Source: Burkholderiales bacterium (lineage in GTDB: Bacteria; Pseudomonadota; Gammaproteobacteria; Burkholderiales; Burkholderiaceae_D). Taken from it: a stretch of DNA of 55,363 nucleotides. Within the stretch, counting starts at the first letter, position 1, and each line of letters begins with the position of its first letter. The stretch spans positions 1 through 55,363 of the forward strand of contig JAPLQC010000017.1 of NCBI GenBank assembly GCA_026399895.1, written 5' to 3'. Positions 43,696-54,712 of the stretch are shown here, one piece after another. Made by a program: the position numbers and the translations under genes. Under the pieces are notes generated by a model. It did not search any database. It worked only from the letters and a program-made list of their open reading frames with translations, and had not been told where the DNA came from.

Positions 43696-46600
43696 TTACA
43701 TACTGCGTCGGTACTGCCCCCCCACTTCGAACAAGGCCTCGGTGATTTGACCCAGCGAGCAAACGCGTGCTGCCGCCATCAGTTGAGCAAATACATTCTC
43801 GTCGTTGATCGCAGCCTGTTGGAGCGCAGCGAGTGCCTGCTGTGCCTGATCTTTGTGGCGTTGGTGGCCTGCGGAACCGTATCGCCGTTCGGATTGCGGA
43901 AAGTATTCACACCGATGATCGGCAAGCTACCATCGTGCTTCTTGTGTTCATACAGCAGCGACTCTTCCTGAATCTTGCTGCGCTGGTAGCCGGTTTCCAT
44001 GGCGCCAAGCACGCCGCCACGTTCGGCAATGCGCTCGAACTCCTGCAGTACTGCTTCTTCGACCAGATCGGTCAGTTCATCAAGTACGAAAGCGCCCTGA
44101 TTGGGGTTCTCATTTTTTGCCAAGCCCCACTCGCGGTTGATGATCAGCTGTATCGCCAGCGCGCGACGCACGGATTCATCGGTGGGCGTGGTGATTGCCT
44201 CGTCATACGCGTTGGTGTGCAGCGAGTTGCAGTTGTCGTAAATCGCGATCAGCGCTTGCAGTGTGGTGCGGATGTCATTGAAATCGACTTCCTGCGCGTG
44301 CAGTGAGCGACCAGAAGTTTGAATGTGATATTTCAGCTTCTGGCTGCGATCATTGGCGCCGTATTTTTCCTTCATCGTCACCGCCCAGATACGGCGCGCG
44401 ACTCTACCGAGTACGGTGTACTCCGGGTCCATGCCATTCGAGAAGAAGAACGACAGGTTCGGCGCGAAGTCGTCAATCTGCATACCGCGCGCGAGGTAGG
44501 CTTCAACGAAGGTGAAGCCGTTCGACAAGGTAAATGCAAGTTGCGAAATCGGATTCGCACCCGCTTCGGCGATGTGATAGCCCGAGATCGACACGGAGTA
44601 GAAATTTCGCACCTGATGGTCGACGAAGTATTGCTGGATATCGCCCATCACTTTCAGCGAGAACTCGGTCGAGAAAATGCACGTGTTCTGGCCTTGATCT
44701 TCTTTCAGGATATCGGCCTGCACCGTGCCACGTACATTCTTTAGTACCCATGCCTTGACCTGCGCCGCTTCTTCCGCAGTCGGGTCTCGGCCTTTATCGG
44801 CTCTAAACTTATCGAGCTGCTGGTCGATTGCGGTATTCATGAAGAACGCGAGTATCGTCGGCGCAGGGCCATTGATCGTCATTGAGACCGAGGTCGACGG
44901 ATCGCACAAATCAAATCCGTCGTACAGCACCTTCATGTCGTCAAGCGTTGCGATCGACACACCAGAGTTGCCGACCTTGCCGTAGATGTCAGGGCGCAGC
45001 GCAGGGTCGGCGCCATATAGTGTCACTGAATCGAAAGCGGTCGACAGGCGTTTGGCCGGCATGCCTTCGGATACCAGTTTGAAGCGACGGTTGGTGCGGA
45101 AGGCATCGCCTTCGCCGGCGAACATGCGGGTCGGGTCTTCGTTTTCGCGCTTGAAAGGAAACACACCTGCGGTGTAAGGAAAATAGCCGGGCAGGTTTTC
45201 TTTCATTAACCAGCGAAGCAGGTCACCATGATCTGCATACTTCGGTAACGATACTTTGCGCACACGATTACCCGACAGCGTATCGGTGTAAAGCCGTGTT
45301 CGGATTTCTTTGTCGCGAATTTTGACGACGTGTTCATCACCTTCATAGGCGGTGCGAATCTCGGGCCAAGAGGCCAAAAATTGTCGAGCATCTGTATCCA
45401 GCGCGTGCTCACGCTGCGTGATCAGCGCATCAAAGTCTGCTGTTTTACCGGCCGCAGCCAACATGCGCTTGGCTTCTGAAAGCTGCTGATGCTCACGTGC
45501 GATCACGGCTTGTTTCTCGACGCGACGATGATATGCGCGCACGGTATCGGCAATCTCGGCCAGATAGCGGCTACGTGCCGGCGGCACGATGGCATGGCGG
45601 CCGCTTGAGAAGCGCGCCGCAACCGGAGCAAGTTTGCCCGGACGGCTAGTTAGCCCGCGATCGGTGAGCAGTGGCAGCAGTCCTTGGTACAAGGCGCTGA
45701 CCCCGTCATCGTTGAATCGCGACGCCTGCGTGCCAAAGACGGGCATTTGCTCAGGTGTCTGGGTCCAGGCTTCGCGGTTACGTTGGACTTGTTTGGCGAC
45801 GTCGCGCAGGGCATCTTGCGCACCTTTGCGGTCGAATTTATTGATTGCGACAGCATCCGCAAAATCGAGCATGTCGATTTTTTCCAGCTGCGAGGCGGCG
45901 CCAAATTCGGGCGTCATGACATACAAACTCAGATCGACATGCGGCACTATCGCTGCATCACCCTGGCCGATGCCGGAGGTTTCGACAATCACCAGATCGA
46001 AGCCGGTTGCGCGACACGCGGCAATCACATCTGGAAGCGCTTGCGATATCTCCGAGCCGGCCTCGCGCGTCGCGAGTGAGCGCATGAAGACACGGCTATT
46101 GCCGTGCCACGGTCCGATCGCATTCATACGGATACGATCGCCCAGCAGCGCGCCACCGGATTTGCGCCGCGATGGGTCAATCGAGATCAGCGCGATGTTC
46201 AAGGCATCGCCCTGATCAATTCGTAGTCGTCGTATCAGCTCGTCGGTTAGTGAAGATTTGCCTGCGCCACCGGTGCCAGTAATGCCAAGCGCCGGGATTT
46301 TCTTTTGCTTGGCCGCTTCGCGTACGGAGGCTAGTAGCTCTGATGGCACCTTGTCGTTTTCAAGTGCGGTGATCAGCTGCGCCAAGGGTCTATGCCGGGC
46401 TGCGATATCACCTTGTTGTAATGCGCTGAGACTGGTGGGGGCATAGCTCGACAAATCGCTGTCGCAGGTTTGGACCATGTACGAGATCATGCCGACCAGG
46501 CCCATGCGCTGCCCATCCTCCGGGCTGAAAATCCGGGTGACGCCGTACTCGTGCAGTTCGTTGATCTCATTGGCAACGATCACTCCGCCGCCGCCGCCAA

Positions 46601-46910
46601 ACACCTTGATGTGCGCGCCGCCGCGCTCGCGCAGCAGATCGATCATGTACTTAAAGTATTCAAGATGGCCGCCCTGATAACTGGATACGGCGATACCATG
46701 CGCATCTTCCTGCAAGGCGGCAGTAACAATTTCATCAACCGAGCGGTTGTGGCCGAGATGAATGACCTCGGCACCTTGGGACATCAAGATACGCCGCATG
46801 ATGTTGATCGATGCGTCGTGGCCATCAAACAAAGAAGCCGCGGTTACAAAGCGGATTTTATTTTTGGGCGTGTAAGAGGTGAGGTTCTGCGCGACGGAAA
46901 GGTCGGTCAT
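43696..46910 (-). pseudogene. icmF: Fused isobutyryl-CoA mutase IcmF, C-terminus out of frame
   Basis: IcmF fuses the B12-binding domain ([16 protein letters not shown]31), a MeaB-type GTPase chaperone (P-loop GTGGAGKSS near residue 212; NKFDRKG near 355) and the acyl-CoA mutase barrel. It interconverts isobutyryl- and butyryl-CoA and related branched CoAs. The frame is open from 46910 to 43779 (1043 residues), but family-like sequence stops after GDTVPQ at residue 1014 (43869). The last 29 residues are out of frame. The authentic tail ([15 protein letters not shown] through VCSLGQITEALFEVGGQYRR) continues in another frame from about 43866 to a TAA at 43696. Comparison with family length suggests about 20-25 codons lost, with net loss of 1 modulo 3. 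The encoded protein would lack the proper C-terminal helices. A LiuR-type operator lies upstream. Confidence 0.85.
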
Positions 46911-46963
46911 GGGGGTTCTCTCCGGTCGACCAGCATGCCGCTGGTCGCGATGATTTTCTGATT

Positions 46964-46981
46964 GACGCTTACGTTAACGTC
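46964..46981. promoter_or_regulatory. LiuR-type operator upstream of icmF
   Basis: GACGCTTACGTTAACGTC differs at two positions from the perfect palindrome at 1118-1135 and is flanked by TTGACG/CGTCAA on both sides. It lies 54-71 bases upstream of the icmF start. On the minus strand a possible -10 (TATACT, 46998-46993) with TTGATC 19 bases before it places the operator just downstream of the promoter, consistent with repression. The remaining 200 bases to 47185 hold no gene. Confidence 0.65.
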
Positions 46982-47185
46982 AAGGCGACTGAGTATAGCC
47001 GGAAATAATCGCCGGCGATCAAGGCTACCCAGTAGAAATGAGCAGTTGACGCCGGCTGTTCGAGCCTCTGCAAGCTGGCATCGGCCAAGAAACCGTGTTC
47101 GGGATGATCTGGTCATCAGATCCATCAGGCCATTGCGGGCGATAAGGCGACCGGGCGACCAGGGGAATGGACGAATTGCTGTCAG

Positions 47186-47536
47186 CTATAAAAGATCAAT
47201 GCCAAACTGCTTCAATAGACTTGCCAGCAGTGCAAAACACACGAGGCTGATCGCGGCGCAAGAAGCCAAGCTTAGCCAGAAGCCGAATCGCTGATGCAGA
47301 AAAGGGAAAGCCAAAAACATTGGCAAGGTGGGAAGCACGTACCAGAAGGTATACCAAGCGTAGTTGGAAATTTTTTCCTTGGGCTGATTCTCCAGATGCA
47401 GCCAGATCATCGCGAGAATAGTAACGATTGGCAGCGCCGCAATCAGGCCACCTAGCTTGTCGCTACGTTTAGCAACTTCTGACACCAGCACCACGACGCC
47501 GGCGCTGAGTAGATATTTGGTGATTATCCAAGCCAT
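47186..47536 (-). CDS. DUF3147 family membrane protein
   Basis: A 116-residue protein with four predicted membrane segments (TKYLLSAGVVVLVSEVA, LIAALPIVTILAMIWL, WYTFWYVLPTLPMFLAFPFL, WLSLASCAAISLVCFALLAS). The motif AKRSDKLGGLIAALP at residues 22-36 is typical of DUF3147. Function unknown. It lies 39 bases downstream of glmS on the same strand. Confidence 0.8.
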   Translation of the reverse strand: MAWIITKYLLSAGVVVLVSEVAKRSDKLGGLIAALPIVTILAMIWLHLENQPKEKISNYAWYTFWYVLPTLPMFLAFPFLHQRFGFWLSLASCAAISLVCFALLASLLKQFGIDLL

Positions 47537-47575
47537 TATTTCAGCATACTCGCTAATTGGTATGCCAGTGCTTCG

Positions 47576-49402
47576 TTATTCCACCGTTACCGACTTTGCC
47601 AGGTTACGAGGTTTGTCGACATCAGTGCCGCGCGCGAGTGCGGTGTGATACGCGAGTAGCTGTAGTGGTACGACATGTAGGATAGGCGAGAGTGGCCCGT
47701 AATGCTCGGGCATGCGAATCACGTGCAAGCCTTCGCTTGAGCTGATACGAGAATCTGCATCGGCAAATACATACAGCTGACCGCCACGCGCACGCACTTC
47801 TTGCATATTCGATTTCAGCTTCTCGATCAGCGCATCGTTTGGCGCGACGGTAACCACCGGCATCTCCTCAGTCACCAGCGCCAGCGGACCATGCTTTAAC
47901 TCACCTGCAGGGTAGGCTTCGGCGTGGATATAGGAAATCTCTTTTAGCTTGAGTGCGCCTTCCAGTGCAATCGGATAGTGCAGTCCGCGCCCAAGGAACA
48001 GCACATTTTCTTTTCTCGCGAAGGCGTCTGCCCAGGCAATGATTTGCGGCTCTAGCGCGAGCACTGAGGAAATTGCCATCGGTAGATGACGCAAGTCTTT
48101 CAGATACTCGGCCTCTGCCTCGGCGCTCAACTTGCCGCGCAGCTTGGCCAACGTCAGCGTCAGTAGAAACAGCGCAGTGAGTTGCGTCGTGAAGGCTTTG
48201 GTAGACGCGACGCCGATTTCGACGCCGGCGCGTGTGAGATAGGCCAAGGTGGTCTCACGCACCATTGCCGAGGTGGCTACGTTGCAAATCGCAAGCGAGT
48301 GACGATGGCCGAGCTGTTTGGCGTATTTCAGCGCTGCTAAAGTGTCAGCGGTTTCGCCGGACTGCGAGATTACTACCACCAAGGCATTCGGATTTATCGC
48401 AGGCTCGCGGTAGCGGTATTCGCTGGCAATTTCTACTTGGGTGGGAATGCCCGCAATTGACTCTAACCAGTAACGCGCGGTCATGCCAGAGTAGTAGCTG
48501 GTGCCGCAGGCAAGTATCTGAATGCTATCGATATTGGCAAAGACCTCGTGGGCTTTTTCACCAAACACATCGGGCGCAAAGCCAAGTACACCTTCAAGCG
48601 TGTCGCCAATAGCGGCGGGTTGCTCGAAAATTTCCTTTTGCATGTAGTGGCGGTAGGGGCCAAGATCGATGGCGCCGGAATAAGCATGAACCGTCTGCGC
48701 TGCGCGCTCGACAGGTTGATCGGCTTTGTCAGTAATGCGTGCGCCTGTCAGCGTGACATCGACCACATCGCCTTCTTCCAGGTAGATAATCTGATCGGTG
48801 GTGCCTGCCAATGCCATTGCGTCCGAAGCGATGAAAGTCTCTTCCTGACCGATGCCCACCACTAGCGGGCAGCCTAGGCGTGCGCCGACAACCCGATTGG
48901 GCTCATCATCACAGAACACTGCAATCGCGAATGCGCCATGCAGCTGCTTGACTGCCTTTTGCACGGTGCGGAGTAAATCGCCGTCGTACAGATCGTGAAT
49001 CAGATGCGCGACGGCTTCAGTATCGGTTTGCGATTCGAACACATAACCTTTTTTACTAAGCGTCTCGCGCAGCGACTCGTAGTTCTCAATGATGCCGTTG
49101 TGAACGAGCGCTATTTTTGCGCGTTCCTGAGTACTAGAAAAATGCGGGTGCGCGTTGTTTGTCGCTGGTGCGCCATGGGTAGCCCAGCGCGTGTGGGCAA
49201 TGCCAGTGTGGCCAACCAGTCCAGTAGTTTCGACTTGCGAAGCCAACTCGGCAACGCGTGACACACTGCGCGAGCGCTTGAGACCTTGCTGATGAACTGC
49301 CACGCCGCAGGAGTCGTAGCCGCGATACTCAAGGCGACGCAAGCCCTCGAGCAGTACGGGAACGATATTACGTTGAGCGACGGCGCCGACAATACCGCAC
49401 AT
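47576..49402 (-). CDS. glmS: Glutamine-fructose-6-phosphate aminotransferase (isomerizing)
   Basis: A 608-residue enzyme making glucosamine-6-phosphate for cell-wall precursors. The N-terminal glutaminase has the nucleophile Cys2 in MCGIVGAV and TRWATHGAP near residue 72. Two SIS sugar-isomerase domains follow ([44 protein letters not shown]). The C-terminus [20 protein letters not shown] is canonical. It follows glmU by eight bases, so the two form an operon. Confidence 0.97.
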   Translation of the reverse strand: MCGIVGAVAQRNIVPVLLEGLRRLEYRGYDSCGVAVHQQGLKRSRSVSRVAELASQVETTGLVGHTGIAHTRWATHGAPATNNAHPHFSSTQERAKIALVHNGIIENYESLRETLSKKGYVFESQTDTEAVAHLIHDLYDGDLLRTVQKAVKQLHGAFAIAVFCDDEPNRVVGARLGCPLVVGIGQEETFIASDAMALAGTTDQIIYLEEGDVVDVTLTGARITDKADQPVERAAQTVHAYSGAIDLGPYRHYMQKEIFEQPAAIGDTLEGVLGFAPDVFGEKAHEVFANIDSIQILACGTSYYSGMTARYWLESIAGIPTQVEIASEYRYREPAINPNALVVVISQSGETADTLAALKYAKQLGHRHSLAICNVATSAMVRETTLAYLTRAGVEIGVASTKAFTTQLTALFLLTLTLAKLRGKLSAEAEAEYLKDLRHLPMAISSVLALEPQIIAWADAFARKENVLFLGRGLHYPIALEGALKLKEISYIHAEAYPAGELKHGPLALVTEEMPVVTVAPNDALIEKLKSNMQEVRARGGQLYVFADADSRISSSEGLHVIRMPEHYGPLSPILHVVPLQLLAYHTALARGTDVDKPRNLAKSVTVE

Positions 49403-49410
49403 GCTTTGTC

Positions 49411-50769
49411 CTATTTCTTGGTTTTCACCGGCCGTTGCCAGCCAGTGATGCTGATTTGTTTGGCGCGCGACACGGTCAGGCTATCCGGCGGCGCATCTTT
49501 GGTCAGTGTTGTACCGGCCCCCAGTGTCGCCCCCTTGCCCACCGTGACCGGAGCCACCAGTTGGGTATCGCTGCCGATGAAGGCGTCATCTTCAATGACG
49601 GTGCGGTGTTTGTTGGCGCCATCGTAGTTGCAAGTGATGGTGCCAGCACCGATGTTCACCCGCGCGCCTACAGTGGCGTCACCGACATACGCAAGATGGT
49701 TAGCCTTGCTATGGGCATCGAACTGGCTGTTTTTTATTTCGACGAAATTGCCCACATGGACATCTGCACCCAACTCAGTACCCGGTCGCAGTCGCGCATA
49801 AGGACCGATTTGTGCATCGGCACCAATGGTGGCGCCGTCGATATGCGAGAAAGCTTTTATGGTTACGCCGCGATCAATTTTTGCATCGCGAATTACGCAG
49901 TTGGCGCCGATGCTCACGCCATCGCCCAGCGCCACCTCGCCCTCAAACACGCAACCAATATCAATCGACACATCGCGTCCGCACCTGAGCACGCCACGAA
50001 CATCAATACGATTCGGATCAGCCAGCGTGACACCTTGGTCGAGTAGGGTATTTGCGATATTGCGTTGATAGATACGCTCAAGCTCAGCCAGTTGTACCTT
50101 GCTGTTGACGCCCAGCGTTTCCCAGACCTGAGCTGGTTGCGCTGATTCAACGGGGATGCCATCTTGTACCGCCATCGCGATGACATCGGTCAGGTAGTAC
50201 TCCTGCTGTGCATTGTTGTTCGAGAGTTTGCCGAGCCAGGTTTTCAGGGCGCGGGTAGGGGCAACCAAAATGCCTGTATTCACTTCTTGAATGGCGCGTT
50301 CACTTTCACTGGCGTCTTTCTGCTCAACGATGCGAACGATGCGCTTATCGGCACGAACAATTCTGCCGTAGCCGGTAGGGTCTTCCAAATCGACCGTCAG
50401 CACGGCGAGCTTTTCATTGCCGGCTTTGTCGACCAGCGTCTGCAAAGTTTGGGCAGCGGTGAGCGGTACATCGCCGTATAGCACCAGCGTAGGAACGGCA
50501 TCATCCAGTACATCGGCTGCTTGCATCACCGCGTGCCCGGTACCGAGTTGCGGCGCCTGCAACACGAAACGCAAATCATCGGCAGCAAGCCGTGAGGGCA
50601 CCATATCGCCACCATGGCCGTAGACGACACACACGCGCGAGGGACTCAGCGTCCTGGCTGTGTCTATGACGTGGGATAGCAAGGGTTTGCCGGCCAGCGG
50701 ATGCAGCACTTTGGGCAGGTCGGACTGCATGCGCTTGCCCATGCCGGCGGCGAGGATGACTACATTCAT
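49411..50769 (-). CDS. glmU: Bifunctional UDP-N-acetylglucosamine pyrophosphorylase/GlcN-1-P acetyltransferase
   Basis: A 452-residue enzyme of UDP-GlcNAc synthesis. The N-terminal nucleotidyltransferase has [20 protein letters not shown] (residues 6-25) and YGDVPLT near 99. The C-terminal left-handed beta-helix has hexapeptide repeats, and the acetyltransferase sites appear in [22 protein letters not shown] and [13 protein letters not shown]. Full length. It is upstream of glmS; the 120-base gap at 50770-50889 presumably holds the promoter. Confidence 0.97.
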   Translation of the reverse strand: MNVVILAAGMGKRMQSDLPKVLHPLAGKPLLSHVIDTARTLSPSRVCVVYGHGGDMVPSRLAADDLRFVLQAPQLGTGHAVMQAADVLDDAVPTLVLYGDVPLTAAQTLQTLVDKAGNEKLAVLTVDLEDPTGYGRIVRADKRIVRIVEQKDASESERAIQEVNTGILVAPTRALKTWLGKLSNNNAQQEYYLTDVIAMAVQDGIPVESAQPAQVWETLGVNSKVQLAELERIYQRNIANTLLDQGVTLADPNRIDVRGVLRCGRDVSIDIGCVFEGEVALGDGVSIGANCVIRDAKIDRGVTIKAFSHIDGATIGADAQIGPYARLRPGTELGADVHVGNFVEIKNSQFDAHSKANHLAYVGDATVGARVNIGAGTITCNYDGANKHRTVIEDDAFIGSDTQLVAPVTVGKGATLGAGTTLTKDAPPDSLTVSRAKQISITGWQRPVKTKK

Positions 50770-50889
50770 AGGGGGCGCGAAAAAAGATTCAAAATTCTAG
50801 CATGCGTGATGACGCGAACTACCGAGTGTAAAGCGACCAGATTCCATGTTTTATGAACGCTCAAGCCGCTTCGCCCGGACTGATACCAA

Positions 50890-51798
50890 TCATGAGTAAA
50901 TTTTAACGATCGGCGTCTGTGGGGTCGCACAGGGTTCATCATCAAACGCGATATCGCCGTTTTTGTCTGCCAGGCCGGTCGCGCTGAGGCTGCTGAATTC
51001 AAATAGCGAGCGGTCCATCAGATGGGACGGTACGACGGTACTTAGTGACGAAAAAATATTGTCGACGCGGCCCGGATGTTTTTTCTCCCAGTCGCGAAGC
51101 ATCATCTTGATCTGCTTGCGCTGCAGGTTTTCTTGGCTGCCGCAGAGATCACAAGGAATAATCGGAAATTCACGTAGCTCGGCGTAGCGTTCGGTATCTG
51201 CCTCGCGAACATAAGCCATGGGTCGGATCACGATGTGCTTGCCGTCATCGGATTGCAGCTTGGGCGGCATTGCTTTCAGTTTGCTGCCGAAGAACATGTT
51301 CAAGAAAAAGGTCTCGATAATGTCATCGCGGTGGTGACCGAGGGCGATCTTGGTCGCGCCAAGTTCGCCAGCGACCCGATAAAGAATACCTCGGCGCAGA
51401 CGCGAGCAGAGTGAGCAGGTGGTTTTACCCTCCGGGATCAGGCGCTTGACGATGCTGTAGGTGTCCTGCGTTTCGATATGAAATGGCACCTCGATACTGC
51501 GCAAATAATTAGGCAGTATGTCAGCCGGGAAGCCGGGTTGTTTTTGGTCGAGGTTGACTGCAACAATGTCAAAGTGAATCGGCGCGCGCTCGCGCAGCGT
51601 CAGCAGGATATCCAGTAATGCATAGCTATCTTTGCCGCCCGACAGGCACACCATCACCTTGTCGCCATCTTCGATCATGTTGAAGTCGCCGATAGCTTGC
51701 CCGACGAGGCGACACAAGCGTTTATGTAGCTTGTTATTCTCGTAAGCGACTTTTTCCGCTTGCCGTGCGGTGGGGCCAGTCATGGTCGCGCTGGTCAT
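50890..51798 (-). CDS. ttcA: tRNA 2-thiocytidine biosynthesis protein TtcA
   Basis: A 302-residue PP-loop ATPase that thiolates cytidine 32 of tRNA. SGGKDS is near residue 54. The two CxxC pairs that bind its iron-sulfur cluster are [10 protein letters not shown] near 131 and CDLCGSQ near 216. The ATG at 51798 overlaps the folB stop by four bases. A second ATG lies five codons downstream. Confidence 0.95.
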   Translation of the reverse strand: MTSATMTGPTARQAEKVAYENNKLHKRLCRLVGQAIGDFNMIEDGDKVMVCLSGGKDSYALLDILLTLRERAPIHFDIVAVNLDQKQPGFPADILPNYLRSIEVPFHIETQDTYSIVKRLIPEGKTTCSLCSRLRRGILYRVAGELGATKIALGHHRDDIIETFFLNMFFGSKLKAMPPKLQSDDGKHIVIRPMAYVREADTERYAELREFPIIPCDLCGSQENLQRKQIKMMLRDWEKKHPGRVDNIFSSLSTVVPSHLMDRSLFEFSSLSATGLADKNGDIAFDDEPCATPQTPIVKIYS

Positions 51799-52193
51799 GT
51801 CGAGTCTTTAATGTGGAGGACTTCGACGCCGACAGCGTCGCAGTCAGGGTAGACATCTGGTTTTTGTGTTGACACCTGCGCCGCGCGTACTTTGGGGTGC
51901 AACAGCAAGCTTCGTGCAATGTCATCGCATAGGGTTTCTTGCAAATGCGTATGACCTTGCGAAACACGCTGCTGAATGGTGTTGCGGATGAAATCGTAAT
52001 CGAGCACTTCATGCAGTTCGTCTTGTATCGGCGTCGAAGCGGCAAGTGGTACGTATAGCTCGACATTGAACAAGACACGCTGCTCACCCAGCTTTTCGAA
52101 GTCATGGACGCCAATGTTGCTCATCATTTGAAAGTTGCGCAGAAACAGTCGGCGGCAATCGGAAAGGGCGGGGTGCATCAAGAAGGAATTCAT
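51795..52193 (-). CDS. folB: Dihydroneopterin aldolase
   Basis: A 132-residue folate-pathway enzyme. Family features are [30 protein letters not shown] with the conserved Glu/phe region, [11 protein letters not shown] and [13 protein letters not shown]. The ATG at 52193 gives the usual N-terminus [17 protein letters not shown] at 52226 that overlaps the previous stop is the alternative and would add 11 residues. It lies in a compact ttcA-folB-reductase operon. Confidence 0.9.
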   Translation of the reverse strand: MNSFLMHPALSDCRRLFLRNFQMMSNIGVHDFEKLGEQRVLFNVELYVPLAASTPIQDELHEVLDYDFIRNTIQQRVSQGHTHLQETLCDDIARSLLLHPKVRAAQVSTQKPDVYPDCDAVGVEVLHIKDST

Positions 52194-52222
52194 GTCGAGG
52201 GCTGGGGATAGTTTTATTAGAT

Positions 52223-52990
52223 TCACTTCGCAAGGAACATCACATCGCGGTGCATGGGGGTTAAGTGCTGCCCGCCATCAACGATCAGTGTTGTGCCGGT
52301 GATGCCATGGGCATTCGCCAAATAGCAAACGGCTTGGGCGATGTCGTCGGCTGTACTGCTTTTACCAAGCACGGTCTGTTGATGTGCTTTTTCGAACTGC
52401 GACTCGGTTTGGTCGCCTGATACCAAAGTCAATCCCGGTGCCAAACCCACTACGCGTAGCCGCGGTGCCAACGACATGGCGAGTAGCTTGGTGGCCGTCT
52501 CTAACGCGCTCTTCGACAGTGTGTAGGAGAGGAAGTCAGGGTTGAGGTTGAATAATTTTTGATCCAGCAGGTTGATAACGACGGATTGCGTATCCTCAGG
52601 TGTTGCAGCATAGAGTGCCTGCGCGAGCAAAATCGGTGCAGCGAGGTTGCTGTGCATATGCGCGTCGAGCCGGGTCTGATCAAAGCTCTGCGCGTCATCA
52701 TAGGAAAACAGTGAAGCGCTATTGACGACACAACGGATGTTACCGAGTTGGGTCATTGCGCGCGGTAGTAGCTGCCGGGTTTCTGCCTCGCTCGACAGAT
52801 CACATGCAATAGCGATTGCTGCGCGCCCGAGCGCCTTGATCTGGTCTACGGTCTCAAGTGCTTCGGCCTCGGATGCACGGTAGTGGACGGCGATATCCCA
52901 ACCATCTTTTGCTAGTCCAAGCGCAATGGCGCGGCCCAGCCGTTTTGCGGCACCGGTCACTAGCGCAGACTTGCGTGTACTTGTGTTCAT
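52223..52990 (-). CDS. FolM/pteridine reductase-like SDR
   Basis: A 255-residue SDR. The nucleotide motif ALVTGAAKRLGRAIA has the TGxxxRLG form typical of pteridine reductases and FolM rather than TGxxxGIG. YTLSKSALE is the catalytic Tyr-Lys motif and GLTLVSGDQ lies in the substrate loop region. Position directly before folB supports a role as dihydromonapterin/dihydrofolate reductase. The ATG at 52990 is preferred; the frame runs to 53197 only by overlapping the divergent methyltransferase gene. Confidence 0.85.
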   Translation of the reverse strand: MNTSTRKSALVTGAAKRLGRAIALGLAKDGWDIAVHYRASEAEALETVDQIKALGRAAIAIACDLSSEAETRQLLPRAMTQLGNIRCVVNSASLFSYDDAQSFDQTRLDAHMHSNLAAPILLAQALYAATPEDTQSVVINLLDQKLFNLNPDFLSYTLSKSALETATKLLAMSLAPRLRVVGLAPGLTLVSGDQTESQFEKAHQQTVLGKSSTADDIAQAVCYLANAHGITGTTLIVDGGQHLTPMHRDVMFLAK

Positions 52991-53123
52991 GCCTGACGAG
53001 GGTTCCGTTGATGGCTTGCGCAGCATTGAGCGACAAAGGCGATCATGCGACTCGGCCAGAAAAAGCCTTGCTGCGTAAATAAATTTCCATGCGGATCGCG
53101 CTACCTTCCTTACAATAAGCCGC

Positions 53124-54263
53124 ATGTCACTGCCAGATCCACCTGCCGATGCCTTGCAAGCCTCGCTCGCACTGCAAAGCCGGATTCGGCAAGCCATTGC
53201 GGCGGACGACGGCTGGATTTCATTCAGCCGTTACATGGATCTGTCGCTGTATACGCCAGGCCTCGGCTACTACGCCGGCGGCGCAGTCAAACTTGGCAAG
53301 GACGGCGATTTTACAACTGCGCCGGAAATCAGCGCGCTGTTTGGTGCGACGCTGGCGCGATTCGCCTCGGACCTGTTCGGTTGCGCTCCTCTCAACATAC
53401 TCGAATTTGGTGCCGGCACGGGCAAGTTGGCGGGCGATTTGCTAAGCGCTGCGGCCGATTCAGGCAAAAAAATCGCCAGCTACCAGATTGTCGAAGTATC
53501 CAGCGAGCTGCGTGCCCGACAGCAGCGGGCGCTAGCGAATTACCCGCAGGTTGAATGGCTGGATGCCCCACCCGCAGCGTTTACTGGCCTGGTTATCGCC
53601 AACGAGGTACTCGACGCGATGCCCGTGCCGCTACTGGTACGACGTGACGGCCGCTGGCTTGAGCGCGGCGTGGCGCTTGATGGCTCGGATTTTCGGTTTG
53701 TGGATCGTGAGTGCGAGCAAGGTACGGCCGGCCAAATTCCTAGCGAACCTTCATTGCCCGAAGGGTATCTGACCGAAGTTCACCCGCAGCAAGCCGGTTT
53801 TATGCGTCTGGTGGGCGAAATGCTGCGCGCCGGCAATGGCGGTGCAGCGCTGATGATTGACTACGGATTTCCAGCCTCGGAGTACTATTTGCCGCAGCGC
53901 TCGGGCGGTACGTTAATGTGTCACTACCGTCATCATGCACATGCTGACCCGTTTTATCTGCCGGGTTTGCAAGACATTACCAGTCATATTGATTTCAGTG
54001 AAATCGCGCGCGCCGGATTGGACGCCGGTCTGGAGGTGGGGTTTTATATGAGCCAGGCCGCATTTCTGATTGGTGCCGGTTTGCCGAATTTATTAGATAG
54101 ACAAGGGGCAGCGGACCCCCTTCATTGGCTACCCTTGTCAAATGCAATACAAAAACTCACCTCACCTGCGGAGATGGGCGAGCTATTTAAAGCAATGCTG
54201 TTAGTTGACCGGATTGAAGTGCCGGCAAATCTGCAGCTTCTCGATCAAAGCTACCGGCTGTAG
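53124..54263 (+). CDS. SAM-dependent methyltransferase, MidA/NDUFAF7 family
   Basis: A 379-residue class I methyltransferase of the family containing mitochondrial NDUFAF7/MidA. ISFSRYMDLSLYTPGLGYYA is near residue 32, GDFTTAPEISALFGA near 61, the SAM motif LEFGAGTGKLAGDLL near 92 and VIANEVLDAMPVPLL near 155. The mitochondrial relative methylates a complex I subunit; the bacterial substrate is not established. Divergent from the FolM-like gene across a 133-base gap. Confidence 0.9.
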   Translation: MSLPDPPADALQASLALQSRIRQAIAADDGWISFSRYMDLSLYTPGLGYYAGGAVKLGKDGDFTTAPEISALFGATLARFASDLFGCAPLNILEFGAGTGKLAGDLLSAAADSGKKIASYQIVEVSSELRARQQRALANYPQVEWLDAPPAAFTGLVIANEVLDAMPVPLLVRRDGRWLERGVALDGSDFRFVDRECEQGTAGQIPSEPSLPEGYLTEVHPQQAGFMRLVGEMLRAGNGGAALMIDYGFPASEYYLPQRSGGTLMCHYRHHAHADPFYLPGLQDITSHIDFSEIARAGLDAGLEVGFYMSQAAFLIGAGLPNLLDRQGAADPLHWLPLSNAIQKLTSPAEMGELFKAMLLVDRIEVPANLQLLDQSYRL

Positions 54264-54307
54264 TTTGTCGTCGGCCGTTAATGTCCCGTTAGGATAAAGC
54301 CCCAGAG

Positions 54308-54499
54308 ATGCGATGGTTTATTGTTATTTTTATGGCATTGGTGCTGTTGTCCTCGGCGCTACCTTGGCTCGAGCGCCTGGGTTTAGGCCGGCTGCCGGGC
54401 GATTTGAATTTCAGTATTTTTGGCTGGAAATTACGGCTTCCTTTCGCGTCAACCATTCTGCTGACTTTGGTTTGTTTACTTGTCGGGCGCCTGATTTAA
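54308..54499 (+). CDS. DUF2905 family small membrane protein, copy 1
   Basis: A 63-residue protein with two membrane segments and the family core GLGRLPGDLNFSIFGWKLRL between them. Function unknown. It is followed after four bases by a second copy. Confidence 0.85.
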   Translation: MRWFIVIFMALVLLSSALPWLERLGLGRLPGDLNFSIFGWKLRLPFASTILLTLVCLLVGRLI

Positions 54500-54503
54500 T
54501 CTC

Positions 54504-54707
54504 ATGATCCGCTGGGTTGCATTCATTTTCGTACTTTTAGCGGTGTTTTATCCGCTTTTGCCGTTTTTTAGCCGACTTTGGGTCGGGCGCTTGCCCGGCG
54601 ATTTTCGCTTCCGGTTTAAGGGGCTCGATTTTTGCCTGCCTTTTGGCTCGGCATTGCTGTGGTCTTTACTGGCCTTTTTGATCGCGAGTCTGACTAAATT
54701 GATTTGA
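54504..54707 (+). CDS. DUF2905 family small membrane protein, copy 2
   Basis: A 67-residue protein with the same layout as the preceding one: membrane segment, core VGRLPGDFRFRFKGLDFCLP, membrane segment. The pair is probably a tandem duplication that has diverged, as the cores share GRLPGD and the following strand pattern. It could form a heteromer with copy 1 (inference). Confidence 0.85.
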   Translation: MIRWVAFIFVLLAVFYPLLPFFSRLWVGRLPGDFRFRFKGLDFCLPFGSALLWSLLAFLIASLTKLI

Positions 54708-54712
54708 ACGCG

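Noticed and set aside
47106..47122. GATCTG-GTCAT-CAGATC hairpin near the icmF upstream region as a terminator
   Set aside because: No T run on either strand and no gene ending there.
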